A stretch of 64,000 bases of DNA, from assembly GCA_030248295.1 (NCBI GenBank), contig JASANH010001445.1, positions 1 through 64,000 on the forward strand, read 5' to 3'. The DNA comes from Mesodorylaimus sp. YZB2_4. Its lineage: Eukaryota; Nematoda; Enoplea; Dorylaimida; Dorylaimidae. Both the position numbers and the translations under genes were made by a program. Position 1 is the stretch's first letter, and each line of letters starts with the position of its first letter. Below the pieces are notes generated by a model that saw nothing but the letters and a program-made list of their open reading frames with translations, made no database searches and had not been told where the DNA came from. This document shows positions 1-11,705 of the stretch, piece by piece.

Positions 1-140
1 GGAGACACACTTGAAATTAATCAGAACTCACACGGTCAAATTACTAGCAAGCATAATCCCATGGAATGGCATTTTCCAAAGACGCAGAAAACACAAATCT
101 CAGTATGTGGACTCAAAATTCGATGTGTTCCAACCAAAAT
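1..140 (+). repeat. Fragment of interspersed repeat Rep1 (5' part)
   Basis: The first ~120 bases match, with scattered differences, the segment at about 48836-48960 (shared blocks include gcataatcccatgg-like and acgcagaaaacacaaa strings). The downstream part of the same family is seen at 1890-3060, 7430-8596 (inverted) and 48960-49680. The short open frame here is therefore repeat sequence, not a gene. Confidence 0.6.
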
Positions 141-486
141 GGGATAAGTGCAAGAAAGTCACTTTTGAGAAAATCGAAGTTAAAGTTTTGGTATCGAGTA
201 CCACCGCACTATTTGCTGCGTATGTAACGATTGCAATTTAGGTTTCACCGATATACAGGGATTAATAGTATTTTGTAACTTTGTTGGGAAGCTAGAAACC
301 ATCAAGTGATTAGGTACCATTATCTCATTTTGCCAGAACATCTACAATCCATGTGACAAGTCGCCCATTTCACGCTTGCTTCATTTCCACTGTGGGTCAC
401 CACAATGATAGTAGGAATTTGTGAGCCATAAGGAATAGACATGAAAGGAGTATGTCAAACTACTCCAAAAGTACTCAAAATTCTTC

Positions 487-879
487 TTATGACTCTTCAT
501 CCACATCAGGGTCAGCAAGAGCGTCACGAACGGTTGCGTCATCAGTCAGAGCATCATAAAATTTTCGATGTTGCGATGGAATAGCGCCACTTTCGCAAAG
601 TGAAATCAGATCCGCTTTTTTGCTACGGAAACTGGAAGCTGCCTGCCATAAGCGGGGTTCAATCTGAATTCCTTGGAACCATGCTGCTGCCCATTTGTCA
701 GAATTCCGAGTACTAATCGCTCCCAGATTAATAAATCGATACTCAGGGTCTGAATATTGATACTTGAATTTGATCATACCTGGATTCTCTTTCTCATATC
801 GCAGAATTTTTATTTTCAGCCAATTCACTGGCTCACCATGATTATCTTTTCTGCTGCCAAGGCGCGAATTCTGAGCCAA
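487..879 (-). CDS. Unrecognised ORF, 130 aa, possibly transposon-derived exon
   Basis: An open frame of 130 residues ends in an acidic tail (DPDVDEES). It is hydrophilic, with no signal peptide or membrane segment. The segment from about residue 75 (PRLWQAASSFRSKKADLISL) followed by a CESGAIP-like turn and an FYDAL motif has the feel of a C-terminal fragment encoded by many invertebrate mobile elements, but I cannot assign a family. No convincing flanking exons or promoter were found. It lies in a repeat-rich stretch, so it may equally be a decayed mobile-element fragment. Low confidence as a functional gene. Confidence 0.3.
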   Translation of the reverse strand: MAQNSRLGSRKDNHGEPVNWLKIKILRYEKENPGMIKFKYQYSDPEYRFINLGAISTRNSDKWAAAWFQGIQIEPRLWQAASSFRSKKADLISLCESGAIPSQHRKFYDALTDDATVRDALADPDVDEES

Positions 880-1889
880 AGGTCTGATATCGAGAAAATC
901 GGAGTGGGTCAGCTGATGAACGAGATAAGGCTTGGTTATTCAAGCACCAGCTATTATTTCGTACCACTGCCTCAGGAACTATGCCGATTACTCCTTTTTA
1001 GCTCGCTCAATCGTAAGTCTAAAAAATAGAGAGAAGGTGTGGGAATGTGTGAATACGAAATTTTACTATAGAAGAAGAATACCCATAAAGATAAATACCT
1101 ACCTCCTAGCTGTAATAATTTTTGCATAGCTGCACCCTCTGATCTTCAGTGATCTTTGAGGTGCATTTCAATCGGCTTTTCTCGCAATTGACTTGCTTTG
1201 GGCACTTGGCTGCCACAACTTTTCCACTTGAAGTGACATACTCCTGGCCTTTAGCACGTGCTTTCTTTACTTTGTTCTTTTTTCATGTCTCAGGTTTCAC
1301 CTTGCGGTTGCGTTTTACTTTCGTTGCAGTTGAAGACCCCAAATCCTGGTTCTGGGCTTTCCCTAAAATCGACAGAAGTACCTCTATGAACTGACCGTGG
1401 CTGTCAGAAGTCTTTGAGTTGTGCGGACTTCTGCCGATAAAATGGCATGGGCCCTCACCTCATACGAGAGTTTTTCCTGCTGATTGTCTGAATCGGCTGG
1501 CAGGAGACGAGGTCGACGATTTTGGGACAGGTAATGATCGTCAATATCGCAATCATTCAATCGGTGAATCGCTGTCTGAGGAACCCGACGAATTAGAATC
1601 AGCAGCATTAGGCCCATCCGATTCATCAGGAATTCGATGTAGCACCTGAGATGCTATTAAACGACTTTTACTCGCCATATATTTTCTTAAAAAAAAACCA
1701 ATAAAGGAGGCAAGAGATGCAATTTTGGTAGCTAATTGAGCTATAAACCAAACGAACTTTGTCTGGCGGTTACAGTGTGAAGGACCATGCTGCAGTTGCC
1801 TCACTTTGCCAGGTCATTCTAGGGGTGTTGCTCTATCGTATTTTGCAGTTAACTCAATTTCGCAAGATCTCGCAGTTATCCCATTTTGG

Positions 1890-3060
1890 TTGGAACATAT
1901 CGAATTATGACTTGAAAAACCAAATGATTTGGTTCACACAGTCGCTCACTAACATGACGGTCAGATTTTGTGTATAAAACGAGGATTCGCAAATAATAAA
2001 ACCCATGTTAAAGCTTATAAAATAAACCCAATTTGGCATGTTCACAGAGCTCATATAATGTAGACCAGCCTGACTTACAATTAGCCAGGGTGTCCTCGTG
2101 ACATAGTGAAATTATGTAGATACAATCGCACAGCAAGCTTCGACTACTAATGGGTGCCTAGCTTACACGTACAGTATGTATTTCACGCGTTAAATTTTGT
2201 GATCTGATAAAATGTCTCAAGCCATCCATTTTTTACTGTGAAACAAGATGTGACATGTCTTAGGACGCGCCCAAATCTACGGATAATGCACTTCCAGGAC
2301 AGCTATTGTGACATGTACCCGTTCTAAAATTAGGATGGCAGTGTGAAACTGGCTCCTGCTGATTGCGAGTCTTGTGCTATTGCAGTTGTCTTACTCGTCC
2401 AGTAACCTACCAGCCTAGCTGCATAGACTACTGTGTGCCAGCGTAGTGCTTCCTTGCGTACGCTGGCACACAGTAGTATGCCATCCATCCATGGCATAGC
2501 CCCTCTCCCCCCCCCACTTGTAATTTGTTCATTTCAAAACATGGCTTCATGGGCGCAAGATTTTGTGGCCCAAGCCGCTTACAGCGTGGTAGAGCTCCTT
2601 TTTTGGCAGGCCAGCACTGCGATTGTTACGCGCGAATGAGCTGTATTTTGATTTTCAATGGGTGTAAGCTTTTTTGCTTGCCAAATCCGTCAAAAACAGC
2701 TTCACATATCTTTTTGAGCTTGATAAAAATTCAACTTGCATGTGAAATTTTACATAATGCAACGCAGGAAACTGTCAGCCGAAGTTACTAAATTTTCTTG
2801 GTTAACAAGCAAACACAGCGAAGCTTTGTTGCTGGTGCCGATTGATCAATGTCAAAGTCAGAGCCAGAAAATTTAAAATTCCTCACAGGTTAACTGTCAC
2901 CTGCTCGCTGTTCACCTGTGATGCTTGGGGCCCTGATAAAATATCTATCTATCTATCTAACTGTCCGGTCAGAAATTTTTTAGGGGTTCGGTCTAGGTCG
3001 GGGTTAGGTCAGACAGTGAAAAGCCCAGGTCATTGGAACACAGGCTTTGTTTCCCGCTTC
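1890..3060 (+). repeat. Long diverged copy of interspersed repeat Rep1
   Basis: This stretch matches, with about 20-25% difference by eye, the inverted segment 8596-7430. The order of blocks is the same: cagattttgtg, taaaataaacccaatttgg, agctcatataatgta-gaccagcct, gggtgcct, ccttgcgta near the outer end, then the aagctttgttgctggtgcc block and the ggtcaggtcagacagtgaaaa block. No protein is conserved between copies, so the short frames inside it are not genes. A short (ATCT)n run lies at about 2944-2959. Confidence 0.75.
2428..2476. repeat. Hairpin with 16-bp arms inside Rep1
   Basis: ACTGTGTGCCAGCGTA is followed after a ~13-nt spacer by its exact reverse complement TACGCTGGCACACAGT. The other Rep1 copies have only one of the two arms, so the second arm looks like a local inverted duplication in this copy. 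Confidence 0.6.
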
Positions 3061-3445
3061 CATCGATGCAACAACTAACTCGCCTTCCTCGATCCTTTCT
3101 TTACGCTCCAGCAAAAACAAAACAAAGCCTGTCAACATGTAGAACTGAATGACGTAGTCTTTTTCTAGCCTGCTGCTCATTCTCCTGAGGTCCAGAGCAC
3201 TAAGTTTTAAACCAGAGCCATAGGTGTTAGAAGCGCAACAGTTATAGAGCAAGCAATCGGGACTCGCAAAGAGGTTTGCATACGATGGCACAGCTGCCGA
3301 TGATTGATCTGTCAACCAATCCGGAAGGTGCTCGTGATAAGACTAGCACACTGCTCTGGGACCTGGTGTATTTTGGACTGATCGTTCATGAGGTGTGTTT
3401 TTGTCCCGCTGAAGACTGCATACGACAGCAGAAAATCAACTAGCT

Positions 3446-6400
3446 ATGGACATTTTTTCAGTTTTCCTCTTGCTGGGGACCGTTGGTAAGCAAAAAGTAT
3501 TCTCATTTTTATTAACCAAAAAAAATTACACCTTCCAGATGTTGTATTCCTTGCAAATAGCCATTTGCCAGACTTCAGTAAAAGTGAGTCGAATCACAGT
3601 ATCGACCATACGCCATCACAGAGTTACACTTGTCTGTTTTCAGTACCGACACCACCATCCTTCAACCACGACCCAAATTCGCCATTGCTTTATTACACAT
3701 TCGATCCCATTGAAAATGGCCAGACCAACGCTCGAACGCGACTGCCGTGCGAATCTACTGGATATCCAATACCTCAGTAAGCTTGAATGCAGTGGACTCG
3801 GCTGCCTTCTACACAATTCAAAAAAGCAATCGAGATCATTGCAGATGTCGGTGGAACAAGGACAACGCATCACTGGATTTGGCATCCTTCGGTGGGAGAA
3901 TCACGCGTGCAAACGGATCTGGAACAGGAACCATTGTTATTAGGAATGTGCAAACGAGTGATGAAGGAGTATATCAGTGTGTCTGCGAGAACGACCAAGG
4001 AGTAGCGTTCGACACCCCGATCGAATTAAAACGAGCGTGTAAGCACTGCAGCGTCAAGAGCGCATACCTGAGGTGGTTATGCGCTTCCGTAATAGATAAG
4101 TTACGGGTAGAAAATATTAGCGATATGTCGGGATAAATACCTACTGTAACAAGGCAAATGCACGGTATGCTGGATGGTTGTACCAGCTCTCTGTGCATTC
4201 TACTGTAGGAGTGGGAGGACAGCGGGCATGGCTTTTATGTTTGCAGTTTCTTTGGAGGAGTCTTTTTAGAAGTTTCAAAAAATCGGAATGACTGAGAAGT
4301 GTGCTTCATTTAAGAAAATGGCCTCATACGCGAAAGATCCCAATCCCGGAAAATTTGATCGCGATCTATCGCTGAAAAATACATTTGTTTCAGACATCGA
4401 CAGCTTCCTAGAATCTGAAAAAGAAATTATTGAAGTTGAACTTGGTGAGCCGTTCGAAAGAAATTGCACTCCACCAAGTTCGATACCACCAGCAAGAGCT
4501 ACATGGATATATACCAGGGCTGCAGGTCCATCAAGGACTTTCCAAAGCATCAACAGCTCGCATATTTCGAGGAATGACAAGGCGAGTACCATTCGCTGTA
4601 GATTGGGTTTTCTTGCTGGCCATGCCTCTTAGATTGCCAGGGCTCAAAATCAGGAGTTATTGCTGTTACCTGCTATGAATTCGTCCAAAAAGAACAATGC
4701 ACGGCTAACAGAAAACTTAAATAAGATGGCTTCGATGAGGTATAGAATGCCATTATTGCTTTCAGGGTAGAATATTTTTTCAATATGTGACCGAAAATGA
4801 CGCCAGGCAGGATTACTTGCTTACTTGCGTTGCAAAAAACGAAATTTTGCAAGATTACAAGTTTGGAAAACGATATCAGATAAAAGTGTTTAAATCCAGC
4901 AATGGAACTTGTAAGCTGAGCCCCTGAAAATATGGAAATGCTCCCGTTGAAAGCCCCTATTGTTTTAGTTCCTAGCCACACTCCACCAGCAGAACAATAT
5001 ATCTCGAAGGCTGATGTGACTGTCGTGCGAGGAGGAACTTTGCAACTGTTTTGTATCTTCTCTGGATTGTAAGCTCGTCATTAGCTGACCCAGTACGAGC
5101 TGTTGTGAGTATAAGGATGGTTTCAGTCCTGTAATAACTCCGAGATGGAGCAAAAAGGAGGGCATTATTGACTGGAGTCGCGTTTTGATGGACATAAATT
5201 TCAATAAGTCCTTGCAAATTGAAAATGTACTATTAAAAGATGAAGGCGTCTACGAATGCACCTTTGATACAGAAATTGTTGGTTCCCGAAAGCGAGAATT
5301 CAATGTTCAGGTGGAGGGTAAGTGGTGGAAACCTACAGTATATGAGCTGGGGGACAAAGCATCAGTGTTCGAGGAGTGCTTTTCAGCTGCTCCCTACTGG
5401 GTGTCATCCTCACCTCGCAGTATCAACACCAGCGAAGGGGAAACAGTCGAATTTAATTGTAATGCCAGGGGCCGTCCTGCGCCTAATTTTACTTTCTACA
5501 AAAATGGTCGGGGTAAATGCTTTCGTGTGCTTAATCAGGAGATTAGAATATTCCTGGTTATTATAGAACTCGCACCAGATGGGATTAAGATAATTATCGA
5601 AGGTGCCACATTGAAAATCGTCAATCTGGTCAAAGGTGCCACGGGAGCAGGAGATAATGGAGTGTATCAATGCAAAGCTCAAAACAAGCACGGATCGCTC
5701 TGGGCTAATTTTTATCTGAATTTGATGTGTGAGCTTATATTTTTTTTAGGAAGCTGCAAATCAATTACGTGAGCTTACTTTAGCTTTTCAACCTCTTTTG
5801 TTGGAAAGCCCAAGCCAGTCTGTAGTTTTAATTGGGCAAGAAAAGAAAATGCGGTGCAAATTTTTTGGCAGTCCTGCTCCGAAGGTTGTGTGGAATGGGC
5901 CCTTATCTACAACGCGGGCTATCTCTCCAGTCGATCATCAAGGGTACAGCGAATGGCATCTGACTAATGTAACTGTGTTTAACAATGGAACCTATAAATG
6001 TCAAGCCTACAACAAATTCGGATACGCTACAGGAGATGGGCTCCTTTTTGTCAGAGGTAAAATCAAGGGGGGGGCACTTTTGAAGACTGGCAGTATTTTC
6101 GTTTTAGAGCGAACAAGATTACTGACTTACCCTTCCGACACTACAGTCAAGGTTGGTCAAGTATTGACTTTACCCTGCCAAGTCTATTCAGACGCATCCC
6201 TCGAGCACAAGGTCATCTGGCTTTTTAATGGCATTGCAATTGATGCGGCGAATAGACGCTATAATCTCAAAGACAATGCATTGGTGATCAATGATGTGCG
6301 CAACAGTGACTCAGGCGAGTACACATGTGAAGCAATTACAAATTACGACAGCGTGGAAAAGACCGCCAAGATTATTATCAGAAGTACACATACATACCCA

Positions 6401-6889
6401 TAGATCAATAATTCAAGAATTTTTCACTTCTCTGTTTTAGATATACCTGAACCACCAGTCGCAGTTTCAGTGCAATGTCAAGCAAATTTTTCAGCTGACG
6501 TATTAATCCAGTACATTGAACAAAATTTAGCTAACAAAGCAGACGAATTTTTAATTCAATATGTGGATAAAAATGATCCAGATTTTTCTGCAACTTATCG
6601 AGTACTAGCCTCTAGCCTAAAAAACAACGTCGCTGTCGGGCATTTAAAGCTTTATGGTTCTGGAAATTTCACCTTTAAAGTCATTTCGAAAAATGAGGTA
6701 TGTTTAATTACACATATCAGTCATCGCATGGCAGTAGCTTAGAATAAGCCGAGCAAACGTAGTGTGCACCTACTGTATAATATATTGTGTTGCTTGCTGA
6801 TATTATGCAATTTTTAGATTGGCACCAGTCCACAGAAATCTGGCGATAAGTACTGTGTCACAACATCGCTAACTACGTTGTGCCAATAA
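3446..6889 (+). CDS. L1CAM/neuroglian-like adhesion protein, six Ig domains plus one FNIII, no membrane anchor
   Basis: Fourteen exons join in one frame (3446-3485, 3539-3583, 3644-3776, 3845-4038, 4394-4581, 4766-4910, 4969-5068, 5127-5317, 5387-5512, 5567-5728, 5784-6056, 6108-6383, 6441-6697, 6818-6889), giving 733 residues. Residues 1-15 are a signal peptide. Six immunoglobulin domains follow, then one fibronectin-III domain. L1-family hallmarks are visible: AAPYW opening Ig4, GVYQCKAQNKHG ending Ig4, GEYTCEA ending Ig6, and PEPPVAVSV opening FNIII. L1 proteins are neuronal cell-surface adhesion molecules; the nematode form is SAX-7. Normal members have four to five FNIII domains, a membrane segment and an ankyrin-binding tail. 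This one stops (TAA 6887-6889) just after the first FNIII, and a polyadenylation signal follows, so the product should be secreted or is a truncated paralogue. Intron 5 (4582-4765) appears to use a GC donor; a GT alternative breaks the frame. Confidence 0.88.
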
Positions 6890-7042
6890 CTACTTGTTAT
6901 TGTACCCATAAACCGAGCCATGGGCCAGCAGAGCCAAGTGCCATTGTGTAAGGTTGAGCAAGATTGGTATGACTAAAAGCTGATAGCTTCTTTTAACTCT
7001 ACGCGGCAAGAGTGTGCAAAGTGTAGTTTCTTGCTCGCTGTC

Positions 7043-7048
7043 AATAAA
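7043..7048 (+). promoter_or_regulatory. Putative polyadenylation signal AATAAA for the L1CAM-like gene
   Basis: AATAAA lies about 155 bases after the stop codon at 6889 with no other gene between. It supports a genuine transcript end here rather than missing downstream FNIII exons. Confidence 0.5.
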
Positions 7049-7125
7049 CCTCGCTCTGTGAAGCTTGGTATCATACAACATATTTATGGCGCTATTGTCA
7101 CACGATTAATAGGGGCCATACAAAT

Positions 7126-7175
7126 ACGACGTCGGATGCAAATGAGCGGCTGCGGTCATTTGCATCCGACGTCGT
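7126..7175. repeat. Perfect 20-bp inverted repeat carrying octamer motifs
   Basis: Arms 7126-7145 (ACGACGTCGGATGCAAATGA) and 7156-7175 are exact reverse complements around a 10-nt GC-rich loop. Each arm contains the POU-type octamer ATGCAAAT and the palindrome GACGTC. It lies about 80 bases past the polyadenylation signal of the L1CAM-like gene. Confidence 0.85.
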
Positions 7176-7429
7176 TTTCAAGGCGCGTTTTCAAGGCATG
7201 CAGCCGCTATGACGCGTTTCGTATGATAAAAGCTAAAAAACATTTGCCAAGCAGCTTTTAATATGTCGTTTCTAACATTATTGCGTCTACACTTCACTGA
7301 TCATGGGCCGATCGGGCCTCGATTAGCTGACCTAGCCTGCACGCACTCGATCAGATGATATAGGTAGTGTATATTTGAATGGTGCTTGCGTACTATGGTT
7401 ATTGGTGCGCCTTGAAAATAGTGTTCCAA

Positions 7430-8596
7430 TGACGGCCCTGAACCTTGACCGACCCCTCAAAAAAACTTTCTGACCCGAGCTTGACCTTGACCGAACCAAA
7501 AAACTTTCTGACCTGACCCTTGAAATGCGAGAAATTGTAAATTTTCTGGCTCTGACTTTGACAGAGATCAGACAAAAAATTTTGCACCAGCACCAACAAC
7601 AAAGCTTCTCTGTGTATGTAACTTCACCAAGAAATTTCACTACAGCTGACAATTTTCTGGCAAAACGTGAAATTTTACGGGCAGTCCAAAAAACTGAATT
7701 TTTATCAAGCTCAAAAAGATCTGTGAAGCTGTTTTTGATGGATTTGGGGAAACTAGAGAAGCTGACACCCATTGAAAATCCAAAATAAATCTCATTCGTT
7801 TTAACATCAATATTCCTGTTCCAACCTCCGCATGATCGATTTCTTTTCCCACCAATCGCAATGCTGGCTTCCGAGAAAAGGCGCCTTACCAGGCTGGAAG
7901 TGGTTGGTACAGCCAGAATATCTTGCGCCAATGAAGCCAAGTTTGGATATGAACAAATGGAAAGAGAGAGTGGCTGCCACGGATGGATGACACACGCAAG
8001 CAAGCACTACGTTGGCACACAGTAGCCTATGCAGCTGGGCTGGTAGGGGACTGGACGAGTAAGACAACTGCAACAGCCAAGACTCACAATCAGCAGGGTG
8101 CCAGTTTCACAGGGCGATACTAATTTCAGGACAGGTACAAATTCAGGGCACTATTTAGGACAGCAACTTGGGACAACGCTGAGACACCGATTCAGGACGT
8201 CTCACAATAGTTGTTAAAAGGGTGCCTTAATCGTAGGTTAATTCACGTCCTAAGACAGGTCTCATCTTGTGAAAAGGATGACCAAATTTTAGCAGACCAC
8301 AAAATTCAACGCGGGAAATACACACTCTACGCGTAAGCCAGGCACCCATTACTAGTCGAAGTTTGCTGTGTGATTGCATCTGAATAATTTTACTGTCACG
8401 AGGATGCCTTGGCTGAGGCAGGCTGGTCCACATTATATGAGCTCTGTAAACGTGCCAAATTGGGTTTATTTTATAATGTTTACCATGGGTTTAAGGAGTT
8501 GGGAATCCTCGTTTTATGCACAAAATCTGACCGTCATGTCAGCAGACTGCGCGAACCTGCAAATTTAAGTCTTATGCATTTTGTGACTGTTTCTAG
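7430..8596 (-). repeat. Full-length copy of interspersed repeat Rep1, inverted
   Basis: Read on the minus strand this runs in the same order as 1930-3060, from the cagattttgtgcataaaacg block near 8530 to the ggtcaaggttcaggg-type terminus near 7440. Frames in it are not conserved between copies, so no CDS is called. The part 7966-8596 forms the left arm of a long inverted repeat with 10194-10824. Confidence 0.8.
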
Positions 8597-8689
8597 TCAT
8601 GTGGCGGACGCCTGACGGATCAGGGATCAAGGATCAGGAAACTGGTTCCCGAACACCAGTCGGGAAGTGCCCTCCCTTCTCGCCCAGTA

Positions 8690-8880
8690 TCATCCTGGGC
8701 AGGATGCCCTCGTGTGGAGGTGCTCCTTGTGAAGACACAAAGAGGGAAGCTACTGTGAGGACTGATCACCTCACACCCTCGCTTATCATAAAATGACCAC
8801 TGGCCGGCTATAGGCAAAACGGGTTGGGAGTCCCGTGGGGACCTGGAGCGGCACGGGGCCCAACCAATAAAAAAAGAAAA
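8690..8880 (+). mobile_element. 3' fragment of tRNA-derived SINE family 1
   Basis: Shares the blocks gtgtggaggtgctcct, agagggaagct and ggctataggcaaaacggg with the copies at 9040-9246 and 30110-30520, and part of them with 40786-41115. It ends in an A-rich tail. The tRNA-like head is missing. Confidence 0.7.
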
Positions 8881-9039
8881 GCCTCTGACCTGACCTTTAA
8901 AAGGACTCGGTCAATCAGTCTTTACAGAATTCTGACCTTGACCTTGAGGCCACTTCTAACTCTACAGTATAGTGTGTGACCATGGCTAAGCGTCCTGCTC
9001 ACTCATTAACCTAATGTGCTTTTGAGGTCTCACAATCCT

Positions 9040-9246
9040 GGGACGCTGGTGCTGGAACAGGATGCCCTCGTGTGGAGGTGCTCCTAGTGGAGATACACAG
9101 AGGGAAGCTGCGCGAGAGCTGGTCACCTCGCGACCCAGCTTATCATAACATGACTGCTGGCTGGCTATAGGCAAAACGGGTTGGAAGTACTATGGAGGAA
9201 CTGGGGCGGCACAGGACACAACCCACAAAAATTTTTTTAAAAAAAG
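9040..9246 (+). mobile_element. 3' fragment of tRNA-derived SINE family 1
   Basis: Second 5'-truncated copy, about 160 bases after the first, with the same gtgtggaggtgctcct and ggctataggcaaaacggg blocks and an A/T-rich tail. Orientation is the same as the first copy. Confidence 0.7.
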
Positions 9247-9283
9247 TTGAAGTATAAATAAAGAGTGCCTTGGCCAATGAATA

Positions 9284-10190
9284 AGTTGACCAATGTATAC
9301 AGTCTACCAAAAATGACCAGCTGCCCTGCGGTACCTAGATTCGTGACACTGCTATCAAACGTGCTAGTGTACCTCGTATGCAGAGGTCACCAACAACTAC
9401 TGTAGATAAAACAAGCCAGTTTGTGTGCAGGAGCCAGTTTCACAATTTTGATGAGACGTGTCTGATGGTGAGTCACAAGACAGCCATACAAGAAAGTCCC
9501 ACCCTACATCATAGCGACACCTGCCCTATAATCTAAGGACCCGCTGACATGAGATTGAAAGTGACTTGGATCCTGCAAAGAGTCAAGGTTGCTGCACTGG
9601 TGCATATCTGTCATATACACATATGGACCCTTATTTTCTCTCGGTCCCCTCTCTGAAGCTCAGAAATACCCGTTCATCTTTTCTTCTCCTTTGTTTCAAA
9701 GTTGTCTAACTGAATAGGCTGCACAGTATACTGTAATTTTATCTCCCAGAAATTTCCACTTAAATCCAGCTTTTATAGCATCATTTTATCTTTGGTTTTT
9801 AAATTTGTTGTCGCTGCTTTGATAGGATCTTAGACACATTAGAAAGAAGCAAGTCAGTCAGTCGTGTCGTGTCATGTGACACCCACCACAGGGGCCTTGA
9901 CGTCCTCCACGGATGGCCCCTTTGCGGCTTTTCGACAAAAAACCAGGCTCTTTTTCGCAGTAAACAACCATTTTCAAATCTCAAAAACGCTTAAAGATTC
10001 ATATCTTTGTATCAATATCTTGGTCGTGAAAGATATAATGCAGTATATAACTTGTTTTCTGTGAGAATATACACGCTCTTCACGTGCCGCGTGTACATTA
10101 CCAACATTACATTACATTATAGTAGATATGGATATGGATACGATTTCGATATCGATATCGATTAGATAAAGATAAAGATAAACAACTGTT
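9284..10190 (+). repeat. Interspersed repeat Rep2
   Basis: About 900 bases match, in inverted orientation, 31740-32690. Shared marks include gtgacttggatcctgcaaag, a purine/pyrimidine-rich middle, the caagtcagtcagtcgtgtcg block and a terminal run built from gatatcgatatcg. The 31-32 kb copy lies inside a hAT-like element, which suggests that Rep2 is the internal part of that element and that this copy has lost its ends. No coding capacity. Confidence 0.75.
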
Positions 10191-10829
10191 TCGCTAGAAA
10201 CAGTTACAAAATGCATAAGACTCAAATTTGCAGGTTCGCGCAGTCTGCTGACATGACGGTCAGATTTTGTGCATAAAACGAGGATTCCCAACTCCTTAAA
10301 CCCATGGTAAACATTATAAAATAAACCCAATTTGGCACGTTTACAGAGCTCATATAATGTGGACCAGCCTGCCTCAGCCAAGGCATCCTCGTGACAGTAA
10401 AATTATTCAGATGCAATCACACAGCAAACTTCGACTAGTAATGGGTGCCTGGCTTACGCGTAGAGTGTGTATTTCCCGCGTTGAATTTTGTGGTCTGCTA
10501 AAATTTGGTCATCCTTTTCACAAGATGAGACCTGTCTTAGGACGTGAATTAACCTACGATTAAGGCACCCTTTTAACAACTATTGTGAGACGTCCTGAAT
10601 CGGTGTCTCAGCGTTGTCCCAAGTTGCTGTCCTAAATAGTGCCCTGAATTTGTACCTGTCCTGAAATTAGTATCGCCCTGTGAAACTGGCACCCTGCTGA
10701 TTGTGAGTCTTGGCTGTTGCAGTTGTCTTACTCGTCCAGTCCCCTACCAGCCCAGCTGCATAGGCTACTGTGTGCCAACGTAGTGCTTGCTTGCGTGTGT
10801 CATCCATCCGTGGCAGCCACTCTCGCTTT

Positions 10830-11705
10830 TCTGCTCCTAATCATCCCGGCTACAGAAATTTATGTGACAGTAAGCGGACTGGGCCAAATTCGGCGAGATA
10901 ATAAGCGAACTCAAAATACACACAAAGTATAGGGCAAAAAATCGGACTTTGAAAAACTGTGACAATAACTGGACTGTGACATTACATTATCCGGTGTGAC
11001 TATAAGTGGACCCGACTGTATGGTTGAAAAGAACTGTGTAATTCATCATCGTCACCGCAAAATTGCTAACTGTTTTGCTGAAAAGATTAGTGAGGGAGAG
11101 ATTTCGGTTGTACTTGATTAGTCAAAACTATGTGACCAAGAAAATGTTGTTTCCCCGGTAAAAAACTTTTTGAAAGCATTAATAAATAGTGATAGTGACT
11201 AATGTGCGCAAAGCATAGAAAACTTCGCGTTTCCAACTTTTTTTCAAAAATTCATCTGGACTTCGCATAATTGCAACTCTTTTTGGCGTCCCGAGCGGTT
11301 GCAATTATCCGAGGTCGAGTGCATCTCGAAATGGGCGAAAGTTAGGTTTTTTGCGATCACTGTTCTGTTCCCCGTTCATTTGCTAACACGCTAATGCGTC
11401 GGTGATTGAATAAGACCAAAAGATCAGTGAGTTATGGCCGATATCGCCAAACAACTATCAAAAAATCGTGTTTTGCGATAATCCTGTGAAAATCGAGTTT
11501 GCACAAAAAATAACTGTCGCAGCACTATCACCACTCAGGGTGCATCGAATTCACACATAAAAGTACGGGCCAGAAATTGAAGTTTGTTCGCACATGTTTT
11601 CACGATCCGAACCTTATAGAGAAGCCTGTCTCAAATACTAAAACATAAAAATCACCGTATAACTGAACATCGATCGTAGAAGAAAAACCTGCATCGGTTA
11701 TCCAC
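10830..11705. other. No gene seen
   Basis: AT-rich sequence without a supportable exon, tRNA or repeat copy. Only short unconserved frames occur. Confidence 0.5.

Larger units (their letters stand above)
7966..10824. repeat. Long inverted repeat, two 631-bp near-identical arms around a 1.6-kb loop
   Basis: Arm 7966-8596 and arm 10194-10824 are reverse complements over 631 bases each, with only an occasional mismatch (for example gtgac versus gtaac near the inner end). Outside the arms the sequences diverge at once. Other copies of the same repeat in this window are clearly diverged, so the second arm arose by a recent local inverted duplication. The loop holds SINE fragments and repeat Rep2. 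Short frames in the two arms mirror each other and are not genes. Confidence 0.9.

Noticed and set aside
8227-10563. Matching open frames in both arms of the long inverted repeat
   Set aside because: They mirror each other because the DNA is duplicated, and diverged Rep1 copies do not keep the frames.
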